Below, piece after piece: positions 1 to 8,670 of a stretch of DNA of 44,772 nt. Below the pieces are notes generated by a model, which was not told where the DNA came from, did not search any database, and saw only the letters and a program-made list of their open reading frames with translations. The stretch covers positions 1 to 44,772 of the forward strand of contig QHYI01000147.1 in NCBI GenBank assembly GCA_003223245.1, given 5' to 3'. Both the position numbers and the translations under genes were made by a program. The stretch is from Acidobacteriota bacterium (lineage in GTDB: Bacteria > Acidobacteriota > Terriglobia > Acidiferrales > UBA7541). The stretch's first letter is position 1. Every line of letters begins with the position of its first letter.

Positions 1-885
1 ATCTACGGGGAGACCGGCGCCGGGAAGGAACTCATCGCGCGCGCGATTCATGATTTCAGCCCGCGGAAATCAAAGGCCTTCGTGAAACTCAACTGTGCTG
101 CCATACCGACTGGCTTGCTGGAAAGCGAGCTCTTCGGACACGAAAGAGGTGCTTTCACGGGAGCCATCGCGCAACGCATCGGCCGCTTCGAAGTGGCCCA
201 TGGTGGGACGATTTTTCTGGACGAGATCGGAGAGATTCCCCTCGAATTGCAGACCAAGCTGCTGCGCGTGCTACAAGAGCGGGAATTCGAACGCTTGGGC
301 AGTTCGCGGACGCTGCGTACCGATGCTCGATTGATTGCTGCCACAAACCGCGAGTTGGAAGCGATGGTCGCCGAACAGAAATTCCGCTCCGACCTGTTCT
401 TCCGGCTGAATGTTTTCCCAATCCAGGTCCCGCCACTTCGCGAGCGCCACGGCGATATTCCCCTCCTGGTCCGCCACTTCGCGCAGCAGTTTTCCAAGCG
501 AATGAACAAAACGATTGACACGATCTCCTCCGCCACCATGGATGCCCTGTCCCGATATCATTGGCCTGGCAATATACGAGAACTCCAAAACGTCATTGAG
601 CGCGCCGTGATTACGTCTACCGGCCCTGTTCTCAAGGTAGATGTGGCAGACCTGAAGATTTCTAGATCCTCATCTCCAGCAGAAAAAAGTTCTGCTCAGG
701 GATCGACAAATGACGCGCTGCGCAACGTGCTCGAAGAGACCGAACGTCAACAAATCCTCAAAGCCTTGAAACAATCCAATTGGGTCGTGGCAGGTCCGAA
801 GGGCGCAGCGGCGAAGCTCGGAATGAAAAGGTCCACCCTCCAGCTGAGAATGAGCAAGCTCGGCATCTCACGTCATTCCTCATAG
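1..885 (+). CDS. Sigma-54-dependent transcriptional activator, 5' truncated by window edge
   Basis: The reading frame is open from base 1, so the N-terminus lies outside the window; 294 residues are visible. The AAA+ domain starts in its Walker A (GETGAGKE, residues 3-10), followed by the sigma-54 contact loop GAFTGA (about residues 51-56), Walker B (FLDEIGEI, about 72-79) and the arginine-rich sensor region with WPGNIREL. The last 50 residues form a Fis-type helix-turn-helix ([19 protein letters not shown]). Such proteins hydrolyse ATP to open sigma-54 RNA polymerase complexes at -24/-12 promoters. The missing N-terminus would show whether it is a response regulator or a GAF/PAS sensor. It lies directly upstream of the STAS/efflux operon on the same strand and is the obvious candidate regulator of it (inference). 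Family assignment is firm; target is not. Confidence 0.95.
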   Translation: MYGETGAGKELIARAIHDFSPRKSKAFVKLNCAAIPTGLLESELFGHERGAFTGAIAQRIGRFEVAHGGTIFLDEIGEIPLELQTKLLRVLQEREFERLGSSRTLRTDARLIAATNRELEAMVAEQKFRSDLFFRLNVFPIQVPPLRERHGDIPLLVRHFAQQFSKRMNKTIDTISSATMDALSRYHWPGNIRELQNVIERAVITSTGPVLKVDVADLKISRSSSPAEKSSAQGSTNDALRNVLEETERQQILKALKQSNWVVAGPKGAAAKLGMKRSTLQLRMSKLGISRHSS

Positions 886-1308
886 TCGTCCTTACCTGTT
901 TTCCTTCGAGAGGCGCTCGCCCCGAATGCATTTTGCGTCAGTGCCAGCAAACTGGCAGGGTACCAACTCGCTGGCATGGGCACGCAGGCACTTCGACCTG
1001 TAGTCCTCTCGTGCTGGCGGCTATTTCCAAAAAAATGAATGAGTTACTCGAATGTGCAGACCCACCACGCTCTGGCATCCGCGTTGCCCTTCCTGTTGTC
1101 GCTCGAACGCAAAGCAGATGGGATGGAGGCGCTATGGCTCAGATTCTTACTTTCGCCCGCGAATGGAGCAAATGGTACCGCGTGCTCCGTCACCACAAGG
1201 GTTTCGGACAGCTCGATTCCCTACGCTACAGTCATTGGCTGGTACGCAGCTGAGTCGTGCAGCCGGAACGCAAGTGCAAGTGGTTTCACGACCGCAAAGG
1301 AAAACAGC
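886..1308. other. Intergenic stretch without a convincing gene
   Basis: Several open frames cross this 423-bp stretch but they overlap each other, have no ribosome-binding site and resemble no family I know. The only structure I can support is a weak sigma-54-like element near 1236, listed separately. The STAS gene starts at its right end. Confidence 0.5.
1236..1251 (+). promoter_or_regulatory. Possible sigma-54 (-24/-12) promoter of the STAS-efflux operon
   Basis: TGGCTGGTACGCAGCT has the invariant GG and GC dinucleotides at the correct 10-bp interval of the TGGCACG-N4-TTGCW consensus, but the flanking bases match poorly. It sits 58 nt before the STAS start and downstream of a sigma-54 activator gene, which is why it is listed. 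By chance alone such a match is not rare. Confidence 0.3.
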
Positions 1309-1614
1309 ATGTTGAAGATCTCGATTGTCGAAGGAAGGAAGCAGCGCCGGCTGGTGGTAGAGGGCAAGCTCGTCGCGCCGTGGTCCGATGAGCTGAAAGC
1401 CACCTGCGAAAGGGCTGGATCGGGACTTAACGGCCGCGAACTCGTCGTCGACCTGAAGATCGTCACGACGATCAGCGAAGCAGGTGAAAACGTCCTTGTT
1501 GAGTTGATGAAGCAGGGGGTGAAGGTCCGGTGCTGTGGCGTCTTCACGGAATACGTTTTGAAACAGCTTACCCGCAGGGTGCGCAGGAATGGTAGTCAGG
1601 AGGAGGAGAGATGA
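1309..1614 (+). CDS. STAS-like (anti-sigma antagonist fold) protein
   Basis: A 101-residue protein starting MLKISIVEG. The pattern of short beta strands and helices (RRLVVEGKLVAPW, then ELVVDLKIVTTISEAGENVLVELMKQG split over the middle) matches small STAS-type proteins: the VVDL strand followed by the loop and helix is the region that in SpoIIAA-like proteins carries the phosphorylatable Ser/Thr. Here T-T-I-S occupies that loop, so a serine/threonine is available, but I cannot assign phosphorylation. The start was chosen at 1309 because an AAAGGAAA sequence precedes it; longer frames reach 1039 without support. Its stop overlaps the next start as ATGA, so it is translationally coupled to the efflux genes. 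Role in the operon is unknown; a regulatory partner of the upstream activator is one guess. Confidence 0.7.
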   Translation: MLKISIVEGRKQRRLVVEGKLVAPWSDELKATCERAGSGLNGRELVVDLKIVTTISEAGENVLVELMKQGVKVRCCGVFTEYVLKQLTRRVRRNGSQEEER

Positions 1615-3125
1615 GTTGCTTCGGGAAAAGGCAGGAAGCAAATCAGTATCCGACCAGTGAACACACTGTGTTCGCCAGTTCACCCGCCGCGCGGAAGTTC
1701 ACTCTCCGAATGGGCTTCGCACTCGTACTAGGCGCGAGCCTCGCCGGATGTGCCGTGGGGCCAAAATACCATCGCCCGACGGTGGAGCTGCAGCCCTTTC
1801 ACAACGCCCCCTCGATCGAAACTCGTACCACCTCTCTGCCGGCACCGCCCCTGGACCAGTCGTGGACGGGCTTCCATGATCCCGAGCTGACACGGATCGT
1901 GAAGCGCACGCTGGACCAGAATCTCGACCTCGCCGCTGCCATGACACGGGTGCAACAGGCGCATGCCGCTGCCCGGGGAGCAGGAGCGCAGCGCTTACCA
2001 TCAGGAAACCTTTACGCTTCGACGACCTCACTGTACCAGTCGACTGAAAGTATGACGGGCCGTCTCGCCTCACACGCGCCCGGCTATAACCGCTCACAGA
2101 ACTACTACGATCTCGGATTCATGGCCAGCTGGGAAACGGATCTGTTCGGCGGTTTGAAGAAAGGAGCTCAGGCTGCTACCGCCGAGGCTCAGGCGGCCGA
2201 AGCTTCCCATACAGGCACCCGCATCACGGTTGCCGCGGAAGCCGCTGATGCCTATATGCAGGTACGAGGCGCACAGGCGCGCTTAAACTTCGCCAAAGAC
2301 CAGATCGCCACTGACAGCCATCTCGTCGAACTGGTGCAGCAGCGCAGGGATGCAGGCGTCGCTTCCGACCGCGAACTCGCTCAGGCCCAAGCGCTGCTGT
2401 CGCAAGCGAAGGCGACGATTCCGCTGCTCACAGTCTCTCTCGAAGCACAGCTGAACCGGCTAGACGTTCTGATGGGCGCCCAGCCGGGAACGTACGCAGC
2501 GGAGTTGAGCCCTGTCGCAAACATTCCCGATGTACCGGAAATCTCCGGTTTCGGCACGCCCACTGATCTATTACGCAGGAGACCTGACATCATCGCTGCC
2601 GAGCGAACGGTTGCTGCCTCGAACGCTCGCATTGGTCAGGCTCTTGCCGAGTATTATCCAAAGCTCTCACTTTCAGGAATCGTCGGATCTCAAGCGCTGG
2701 CACCCGCTCATCTTTTCGAGCAGCAAGGATTTCAACCTGTCAGTGTTGTAGGTCTGCGCTGGAGACTCTTCGATTTCGGGCGTGTCGCCTCAGAAGTGGC
2801 GCAAGCGCGAGGCGCCAATGCCGAAGCCTTGCTCCAGTATCGTAGCTCCGTCCTGCACGCGGCCGAAGATGTCGAAGACGCCTTCAGTCTTCTCGTCCAA
2901 TCGGAAAATCGCCGCAATGAAATCCTCCGTGAAATCGACGAATTGCAGCGCGTGCGCGACCGCTCGGAAGAATCCTACGCTGCGGGCGTCATCGGACTCA
3001 CGGATGTGCTCGACGCGGATCGTCAGTTGCTTGTCGCCAAGGACGAGTTGGCTGTAGCGCGAGAGAGTGCGGCGCGTGCAGCGGTCGGCTCCTATCGGGC
3101 TCTCGGGGGCGGCTGGCTCCCATGA
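1611..3125 (+). CDS. RND efflux outer-membrane factor, NodT/OprM family lipoprotein
   Basis: 504 residues, the normal size for TolC-like outer-membrane channels of the NodT/OprM type. A lipoprotein signal precedes Cys47 (LGASLAGC), followed by the family hallmark AVGPKYHRP. Two outer-membrane-efflux repeats follow, with the typical RRPDIIAAERTV segment in the second half and SYAAGVIGLTDVLDADRQLL near the end. The start at 1611 has a very strong AGGAGGAGAG site; an internal ATG at 1710 would also give a normal lipoprotein signal. The product should form the trimeric exit duct of the pump encoded by the two following genes. It overlaps the STAS stop by 4 nt and its own stop touches the next gene's upstream ATG. 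Confidence 0.95.
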   Translation: MSCFGKRQEANQYPTSEHTVFASSPAARKFTLRMGFALVLGASLAGCAVGPKYHRPTVELQPFHNAPSIETRTTSLPAPPLDQSWTGFHDPELTRIVKRTLDQNLDLAAAMTRVQQAHAAARGAGAQRLPSGNLYASTTSLYQSTESMTGRLASHAPGYNRSQNYYDLGFMASWETDLFGGLKKGAQAATAEAQAAEASHTGTRITVAAEAADAYMQVRGAQARLNFAKDQIATDSHLVELVQQRRDAGVASDRELAQAQALLSQAKATIPLLTVSLEAQLNRLDVLMGAQPGTYAAELSPVANIPDVPEISGFGTPTDLLRRRPDIIAAERTVAASNARIGQALAEYYPKLSLSGIVGSQALAPAHLFEQQGFQPVSVVGLRWRLFDFGRVASEVAQARGANAEALLQYRSSVLHAAEDVEDAFSLLVQSENRRNEILREIDELQRVRDRSEESYAAGVIGLTDVLDADRQLLVAKDELAVARESAARAAVGSYRALGGGWLP

Positions 3126-3154
3126 TCAAAACCCTCAATAAAAGGAAGAACTAT

Positions 3155-4249
3155 ATGAATCGGATTAATTTCAGCTATTCCGCTCTGGTGCTGGTCATCG
3201 CCGGTCTCGTAGTCAGCTTGACTGGTTGCGGTCAGAAGCGGGAATTAGACCCAAGAACACAGCCGGAGCTGGTTCGCGTAGTGGAAATAGGTTCGTCGTC
3301 CGGGGCAGATCCCGCGTTCACTGGCGTGGTCTCAGCGCGTGTTCAGAGCAATCTTGGTTTCCGAGTTCCCGGAAAGATCACGAGCCGCTTGGTAGATACG
3401 GGGCAGTTTGTCCGCGCTGGACAACCGCTCATGACGATCGATCGAACCGACTATGCACATGCCATTACCGCGCGAGCAGAAACCGTCGCCGCGGCGAAAG
3501 CAAAGGCTGTTCAAGCCGCCGCCGATGAGGCCCGCTATCGCCCTTTGGTCAAGAGCGGTGCGGTTTCCGCTTCCATCTACGATCAGATCAAGGCCGCATC
3601 AGACGCAGCACAAGCGGAGCTCGCTGCTGCCACCGCTCAGGAGCAGGTTGCGAGAGACGAGGGCGGCTACTCACAACTTTTTGCGGATGCGGGCGGCATC
3701 GTGATCGAGACCTTGGCCGAACCAGGACAAGTGGTAATGGCCGGGCAAACAGTTGTGAAGCTCGCCCATTCCGGTCCGCGAGAGGCCGCAGTGAACCTGC
3801 CCGAGACGTTGAGGCCGGCGCTTGGATCGACAGCATACGCAACGCTCTACGGCAGCACGATGAGGGTTCCAGTTCGATTGCGACAGATTTCCGGCGCTGC
3901 TGACCCGCAGACCCGGACCTTTGAAGCACGGTACGTTCTCGAAGGCGCTGCCGCGAATGCTCCGTTAGGAGCAACCGTTACAGTCCATCTCTCCGATAGT
4001 GTTGGGACCGACATGCTGCAAGTACCGGTCGCAGCCGTTCTCGATCAAGGGAAGGGACCTGGTATCTGGGTGCTGAACCCTTCTACGTCCACCGTCTCAT
4101 TTCAACCTGTGCAAGTACGCCAACTCGGTGAAGAACTAGCAACCGTCAGCGGGAACCTGCACCCAGGACAACAGGTCGTAGCGCTTGGCGTTCATTTGCT
4201 TCGCGATGGTCAACGCGTGCGCGCTGAGAACAAGGCAGAAATTCGATGA
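3155..4249 (+). CDS. RND efflux periplasmic adaptor (membrane fusion protein)
   Basis: 364 residues from the ATG at 3155, which has a GGAAGA site 7 nt upstream and gives a standard lipoprotein signal ending at Cys25 (VVSLTGC). An alternative ATG at 3122 overlaps the preceding stop and would add 11 basic residues; it lacks a good ribosome site. The chain shows the adaptor architecture: lipoyl half-motif GFRVPGKITSRLVDTGQFV, an alpha-helical hairpin rich in Ala/Glu/Lys, the returning lipoyl half with VIETLAEPGQVVMAGQ, then the beta-barrel and membrane-proximal domains (LQVPVAAVLDQG). It should link the pump to the outer-membrane channel. Ends in a 4-nt overlap with the pump gene. Confidence 0.95.
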   Translation: MNRINFSYSALVLVIAGLVVSLTGCGQKRELDPRTQPELVRVVEIGSSSGADPAFTGVVSARVQSNLGFRVPGKITSRLVDTGQFVRAGQPLMTIDRTDYAHAITARAETVAAAKAKAVQAAADEARYRPLVKSGAVSASIYDQIKAASDAAQAELAAATAQEQVARDEGGYSQLFADAGGIVIETLAEPGQVVMAGQTVVKLAHSGPREAAVNLPETLRPALGSTAYATLYGSTMRVPVRLRQISGAADPQTRTFEARYVLEGAAANAPLGATVTVHLSDSVGTDMLQVPVAAVLDQGKGPGIWVLNPSTSTVSFQPVQVRQLGEELATVSGNLHPGQQVVALGVHLLRDGQRVRAENKAEIR

Positions 4250-7200
4250 GCCAGCACCATAGATCACAAAAAAACGAGAAATCGATGCCGGAACGCGGCA
4301 GCTCTGGACCCCAGGTTCCCGATTCTGCGGCGAAGCAGTTTCTCAACCTATCAGCCCTCGCGGTCCGCGAAAAAGCGATCACTCTGTTCTTGCTGATCGC
4401 GATTGTGGCCGCTGGCATTTTTGCCTTCCTAAAACTGGGACGCGCAGAAGACCCAACTTTCACGATCAAGGTGTTTACCGTTGCAGCGGTGTGGCCCGGA
4501 GCGACGGCACAGGAGATGCAGGACCTTGTTGCCGAACCACTGGAGAAGCGGATGCAAGAATTGCGCGACTACGATCGCGTAGAGACCTTTACGCGGCCCG
4601 GGCTCGCGCTGATGATGGTGAGTCTCAAGGACACTACTCGCCCAGAGGACGTCTCGGAAGAGTTTTACCAGGCTCGCAAAAAGCTAGGCGATGAAGCACA
4701 CAAATTGCCTCAGGGGGTATTCGGTCCCTTCATCAATGACGAGTACTCGGATGTGACGTTCGCACTCTACTCGGTCGAGGCTCCAGATCTTCCTCCACGC
4801 CAGGTTGCCCGTGAAGCAGAAAGGCTTCGACAGCGCATGCTTCATGTGCCTGGCGTGAAGAAAGTGGACATCGTTGGAGAATGGCCAGAACGTATTTTTG
4901 TTGAGCTCTCGTACGAACGGCTGGCTACGCTAGGAGTAAGCGCACGAGATGTCTTCGATGCGCTGGTTCGAGAGAATGCCGTAACTCCATCTGGATCTAT
5001 CGATACGAAAGCTCAGCAGGTTTACATTCGCCTGGATGGTGCGCTTGATGACCTTCAGAAGATTCGGGATACCACCGTCGTGTCAGGGGGGCGCACCCTA
5101 AAGCTCTCCGATATTGCCAATGTGAAGCGCGGATACGAAGATCCCGCAACCTTTCTTGTTCGTCATAATGGCCAGCCGGCCTTGCTTCTCAGCATCGTGA
5201 TGAAGGAGGGCTGGAACGGTCTGGACCTCGGCAAAGCCCTTGTTGCCGAACAGAAGAAAATTTCCGCCGACCTGCCTGCAGGCATCAGCTTCAGCAAAGT
5301 GACGGATCAGGCAGTCAACATCCGCGAAGCAGTGGATGAGTTCATGCTGAAGTTCTTTGTCGCACTTGCCGTCGTGATGATCGTTAGCATTATCAGCCTC
5401 GGTTGGCGCGTAGGAATCGTCGTGGCAGCGGCCGTTCCGCTGACGTTAGCGGCCGTCTTCGTCATCATGCTTCTGACCGGAAGAGTATTTGATCGCATCA
5501 CGCTCGGCGCTCTGATTCTCGGCCTTGGCCTTCTTGTTGACGATGCGATTATCTCCATCGAGATCATGGTGGTCAAAATGGAGGAAGGGTGGGACCGCAT
5601 CCGGGCCGCCCGGTTCGCATGGAGTCATACTGCTGCTCCCATGCTTGCTGGCACGCTTGTCACTGTTATTGGTCTCATGCCCGTGGGGTTCGCTCGATCG
5701 AGCGCTGGCGAGTATGCGGGAAACATCTTCTGGGTAGTGGGTTTTGCGCTGCTCACCTCGTGGGTCGTAGCCGTAACCTTTACTCCTTATCTTGGCGTGC
5801 AGATGTTGCCCAAGATCAAGGCTCTGTCCGGTGGCCATGCAGCCATTTATGCGACCCCCGGGTACGAGAAGCTCCGGCGTCTGATCGTTTGGGCGGTACG
5901 CCGAAAGGTTTTGGTTGCTTGCATTGTTCTGGGCACTTTTCTTGTCTCAGTTGCAGGCATGGGACTTGTCAAAAAGCAGTTCTTTCCTCAATCCGATCGG
6001 CCTGAACTCTTGGTAGAGGTGACGCTACCACAAGGCACCAGCATAGAAGCCACCAACGCGAGTGCGAAAAAAGTCGAGGAGTGGCTGCGGCCGCAGCCCG
6101 AAGCAAAGATTGTTACGGCTTACATCGGGGCCGGTGCTCCGCGCTTCTTCTTTTCATACAATCCAGAACTCCCGAACCCCAATTTTGCCAAGATCATTGT
6201 TCTGACGGCCAATGAAAAGGATCGAGACCGTTTAAAGGTCAGGCTGCGTGAACGGGTTGAGCAGGGGCTTGCGCCTGAAGCACGTGTGCGCGCCTCGCAG
6301 CTTGTATTTGGACCCTATTCACCCTGGCCGGTAGCGTTTCGCGTCACCGGCCCCGACCTGGAAAAGGACCACGCGATTGCGGCACAGGTACAGGCGGCAA
6401 TGCTGGCAAATCCCAATACTCGGCGGGTAAACCAGGACTGGGGAGAACGTGCGCCAACTGTGCATTTTGTGCTCGACCAAGCTCGGCTACAACTGATTGG
6501 CCTTTCCTCCCACGAAGCTGCCGAACAGATCCAATTTCTTCTGACGGGTGCGCCAGTGACGCAGGTCCGTGAAGATATCCGAACGGCGGAGGTAGTCGCG
6601 CGAAGCGCGGGAACAGACCGCCTCGATCCCAGCAAGCTGAACGAGATGACGCTGATGAATCACTGGGGGAAGGCTGTTCCACTCAGCCAAGTCGGTCACG
6701 TCGAAATTCGTCCTGAAGAACCGATCCTCAAACGTCGTGATCGCGTGCCGACCATTACGGTAGAGAGTGACATCGACGAATCACTTCAACCCCCGCAGGT
6801 CTCTGCGGAGATTGAAAAGGCGATTCAGCCGATTATCGCCAGCCTGCCCGAGGGCTACAGGATCGAAACGGGCGGCAATATAGAAGAGTCTGGAAAGGCG
6901 AACCGGGCGCTTTCAGTCGTCTTTCCCGCGATGATCGCGCTGATGCTCACGGTGATCATCTTCCAGGTTCGGTCATTCTCCGGGATGTTCATGGTGGTTC
7001 TTACGGCGCCTCTAGGTCTCGCCGGTGTCGTTCCAACATTGCTTCTCTTTCATCAGCCATTTGGGTTCAATGCAATCCTCGGACTGATCGCGCTAGCTGG
7101 CATCCTGATGCGCAATACGCTGATCCTCATCGGTCAAATCAAAACCAATCAGGAGGAAGGTCTTGACAGTTATCGCGCGGTCGTCGAGGCGACTGTACAG

Positions 7201-7422
7201 CGATCACGTCCGGTGATCCTTACGGCTCTTGCAGCCGTATTGGCTTTCATCCCTCTGACCTTCTCAGTCTTCTGGGGGTCGATGGCATACACCCTGATTG
7301 GGGGGACGGCCGTAGGTACGGTGCTGACCCTTATCTTCCTGCCTGCACTCTATTCAATCTGGTTTGGAGTAAAACCGGCAGCAGTCCCGAGCGATGAGGC
7401 TGAGGCAGCGCTGCGTCCATAG
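4246..7422 (+). CDS. RND superfamily efflux pump (AcrB/HAE-like inner-membrane permease)
   Basis: 1058 residues, full length for an RND pump. The N-terminal transmembrane helix (ITLFLLIAIVAAGIFAF) is followed by two repeats of periplasmic loop plus six-helix bundle. The proton-relay aspartate pair is present in TM4 as Asp432-Asp433 (GLLVDDAI), so a proton-driven antiporter is expected rather than a degenerate copy. The sequence WPGATAQEMQDLVAEPLE after TM1 is characteristic. Together with the adaptor and channel upstream it forms a complete tripartite exporter; the substrate (drug, solvent, lipid) cannot be read from sequence. Start overlaps the adaptor stop (ATGA). The first about 35 residues are hydrophilic and longer than in E. 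coli AcrB. Confidence 0.96.
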   Translation: MSQHHRSQKNEKSMPERGSSGPQVPDSAAKQFLNLSALAVREKAITLFLLIAIVAAGIFAFLKLGRAEDPTFTIKVFTVAAVWPGATAQEMQDLVAEPLEKRMQELRDYDRVETFTRPGLALMMVSLKDTTRPEDVSEEFYQARKKLGDEAHKLPQGVFGPFINDEYSDVTFALYSVEAPDLPPRQVAREAERLRQRMLHVPGVKKVDIVGEWPERIFVELSYERLATLGVSARDVFDALVRENAVTPSGSIDTKAQQVYIRLDGALDDLQKIRDTTVVSGGRTLKLSDIANVKRGYEDPATFLVRHNGQPALLLSIVMKEGWNGLDLGKALVAEQKKISADLPAGISFSKVTDQAVNIREAVDEFMLKFFVALAVVMIVSIISLGWRVGIVVAAAVPLTLAAVFVIMLLTGRVFDRITLGALILGLGLLVDDAIISIEIMVVKMEEGWDRIRAARFAWSHTAAPMLAGTLVTVIGLMPVGFARSSAGEYAGNIFWVVGFALLTSWVVAVTFTPYLGVQMLPKIKALSGGHAAIYATPGYEKLRRLIVWAVRRKVLVACIVLGTFLVSVAGMGLVKKQFFPQSDRPELLVEVTLPQGTSIEATNASAKKVEEWLRPQPEAKIVTAYIGAGAPRFFFSYNPELPNPNFAKIIVLTANEKDRDRLKVRLRERVEQGLAPEARVRASQLVFGPYSPWPVAFRVTGPDLEKDHAIAAQVQAAMLANPNTRRVNQDWGERAPTVHFVLDQARLQLIGLSSHEAAEQIQFLLTGAPVTQVREDIRTAEVVARSAGTDRLDPSKLNEMTLMNHWGKAVPLSQVGHVEIRPEEPILKRRDRVPTITVESDIDESLQPPQVSAEIEKAIQPIIASLPEGYRIETGGNIEESGKANRALSVVFPAMIALMLTVIIFQVRSFSGMFMVVLTAPLGLAGVVPTLLLFHQPFGFNAILGLIALAGILMRNTLILIGQIKTNQEEGLDSYRAVVEATVQRSRPVILTALAAVLAFIPLTFSVFWGSMAYTLIGGTAVGTVLTLIFLPALYSIWFGVKPAAVPSDEAEAALRP

Positions 7423-7464
7423 TCGAAATGATTCTTTACAGAAATCAAACGAACAAGGAGTCTT

Positions 7465-8238
7465 ATGAAAATCACAGGTCGCACGATCCTTATTACCGGA
7501 GGCTCTGCAGGTATTGGCCTCGCGTTTGCCCTCAAGTTTCTCGAACTCGGCAACCAGGTCATTGTGACTGGCCGGCGGCAGACAGTGCTCGATGAAGTGA
7601 AGGCAAAGTATCCGAAGCTCCACACGATTCAGGGCGATGTCGCAGACCCCGTGCAAATCGCCTCTCTTGCAACGCGCGTGAAGGCTGAATATCCAAGGCT
7701 CGACGTGCTGATGAATAACGCAGGCATCATGCTCCACAAGAACCTCAAGGTCCCGGCGACTGACCTCGACGGATTGATGGCCGAGATGAACATCAATGTG
7801 GGGGGCGTGATTCGCATGACGTCCGCATTCATCGACATTCTCGCAGCCAACAAGGGAACCGTCATCAACGTATCCTCTGGCCTCGCCTTCGTGCCGCTGC
7901 CGTCCGCGCCGATCTACTGTGCCACCAAGGCGGCGATTCACTCCTACACCCAATCGCTCCGGTTCCAGTTGGAGGAGACCGGCGTTGAAGTGATCGAGCT
8001 GATGCCGCCGGCCGTGAAGACCGAACTGTCGGCAGAGATTGCCGAGGGCGACGGCATCGCTTTAATGACCGCAGACCAGTTGGTGAAGCAATCCTTTGCG
8101 TCGCTCAAGACGGGAGCACTGGAGATCCGCCCGGGTCAGGCCAAACAACTCGCGTTGATGCGCCGCCTGGCACCCGATTTCATCAACCGGCAGCTCTGGA
8201 AAGCATCGAAGAAGCTAGTTCCAGTCGGATTGGGATAA
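7465..8238 (+). CDS. SDR family NAD(P)-dependent oxidoreductase (DltE-like)
   Basis: 257 residues of a classical short-chain dehydrogenase: nucleotide-binding GGSAGIG near residue 13, NNAG near residue 89, catalytic Ser138 region (NVSSG) and Tyr151-x3-Lys155 (YCATK). The closest recognisable subgroup is the DltE/YbbO-like oxidoreductases, whose substrate is usually unknown. An AAGGAG site precedes the ATG. The gene follows the pump by 42 nt on the same strand and precedes a truncated MDR gene by 3 nt, a pairing (SDR plus zinc-type quinone oxidoreductase) common in stress-response operons; the functional link to efflux is inference. Confidence 0.93.
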   Translation: MKITGRTILITGGSAGIGLAFALKFLELGNQVIVTGRRQTVLDEVKAKYPKLHTIQGDVADPVQIASLATRVKAEYPRLDVLMNNAGIMLHKNLKVPATDLDGLMAEMNINVGGVIRMTSAFIDILAANKGTVINVSSGLAFVPLPSAPIYCATKAAIHSYTQSLRFQLEETGVEVIELMPPAVKTELSAEIAEGDGIALMTADQLVKQSFASLKTGALEIRPGQAKQLALMRRLAPDFINRQLWKASKKLVPVGLG

Positions 8239-8241
8239 GGC

Positions 8242-8325
8242 ATGAAGGCATTCATCGTCGATCGCTATGGAAGCAAGGACTGCGGGCCGGGCGAAATGCC
8301 GGACCCGGAATTGCGGGAGGATGAG
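8242..8325 (+). pseudogene. 5' remnant of an MDR-type (quinone oxidoreductase-like) dehydrogenase
   Basis: The first 28 codons (MKAFIVDRYG..., GEMPDPELREDE) are the unmistakable beginning of a medium-chain dehydrogenase/quinone oxidoreductase. A ribosome site (TAAGG) and start are intact. After the codons for REDE the similarity ends abruptly and the frame runs into tRNA-like and non-coding DNA, with a stop at 8449-8451. Only about 8 percent of the expected 320-340 residues remain, so it cannot be functional. The break near 8326 marks the left edge of the accretion island. The exact join is uncertain by a few bases. Confidence 0.7.
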
Positions 8326-8355
8326 ACAAGGCAGCGTGCGTTCAGTTTCCGCAAA

Positions 8356-8394
8356 CTGTCACAGCAGAGACGGGTTCGAACCCCGTCGTTTCCA
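8356..8394 (+). repeat. Degenerate tRNA-Asp 3' fragment (att-like copy 1)
   Basis: Begins with the Asp anticodon loop CTGTCAC, then a stem-like AGCAG, and a complete T arm: 5-bp stem ACGGG/CCCGT around TTCGAAC. The acceptor strand is CGTTTCC instead of CGTCCCC, the variable region is 3 nt short and the terminal CCA is lost. It therefore looks like an old or divergent version of the fragments at 8524 and 9577. No 5' half of a tRNA precedes it. Confidence 0.5.
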
Positions 8395-8523
8395 GAAGTT
8401 TCTGCCGTCGTGCGGCAGAGTCCATTTCTTGGTCCATTCATGGGCCAATAATTGTTACTTGGGGTTCCAAAGCGCGGTTTTGCTAGCCATCCGTGCCGCG
8501 TAGTTTCAATCAGTTATCAAATA

Positions 8524-8568
8524 CTGTCACGGCAGAGGTCACGAGTTCGAGTCTCGTCGTCCCCGCCA
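8524..8568 (+). repeat. tRNA-Asp(GTC) 3' fragment (att-like copy 2)
   Basis: 45 nt comprising anticodon loop CTGTCAC, 3' anticodon stem GGCAG, a 5-nt variable region, T arm (stem ACGAG/CTCGT, loop TTCGAGT), acceptor strand CGTCCCC, discriminator G and CCA. The preceding bases do not form the 5' anticodon stem, D arm or acceptor, so this is a fragment, not a gene. The sequence TCAATCAGTTA lies about 20 nt upstream, and the same string lies upstream of copy 3. Same strand and boundaries as copy 3. Confidence 0.85.
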
Positions 8569-8653
8569 TTCTTTCTAAGACTTATTTCTTTAAATAGGGG
8601 CTCACTGCTGACGACCATTCAGGTCGGCCACCGTATTTCCCTCGCCGGATGAT

Positions 8654-8661
8654 GCTATAAT
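8654..8661 (+). promoter_or_regulatory. Extended -10 promoter of the UPF0175 module, near-leaderless
   Basis: TGCTATAAT is a perfect extended -10 element (8653-8661, TATAAT at 8656-8661); no good -35 hexamer is seen. The predicted transcription start falls within about three bases of the antitoxin ATG at 8671, and no ribosome-binding sequence precedes that ATG. The antitoxin mRNA is probably leaderless or nearly so. Confidence 0.55.
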
Positions 8662-8670
8662 TTCTCAATA

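Noticed and set aside
970-1000. Second sigma-54-like site (TGGCATGGGCACGCA)
   Set aside because: The GG to GC interval is one base too short.
8320-8400. Complete tRNA gene
   Set aside because: Only T arm and part of the anticodon arm can be formed; there is no D arm or 5' acceptor strand at any of the four fragments.
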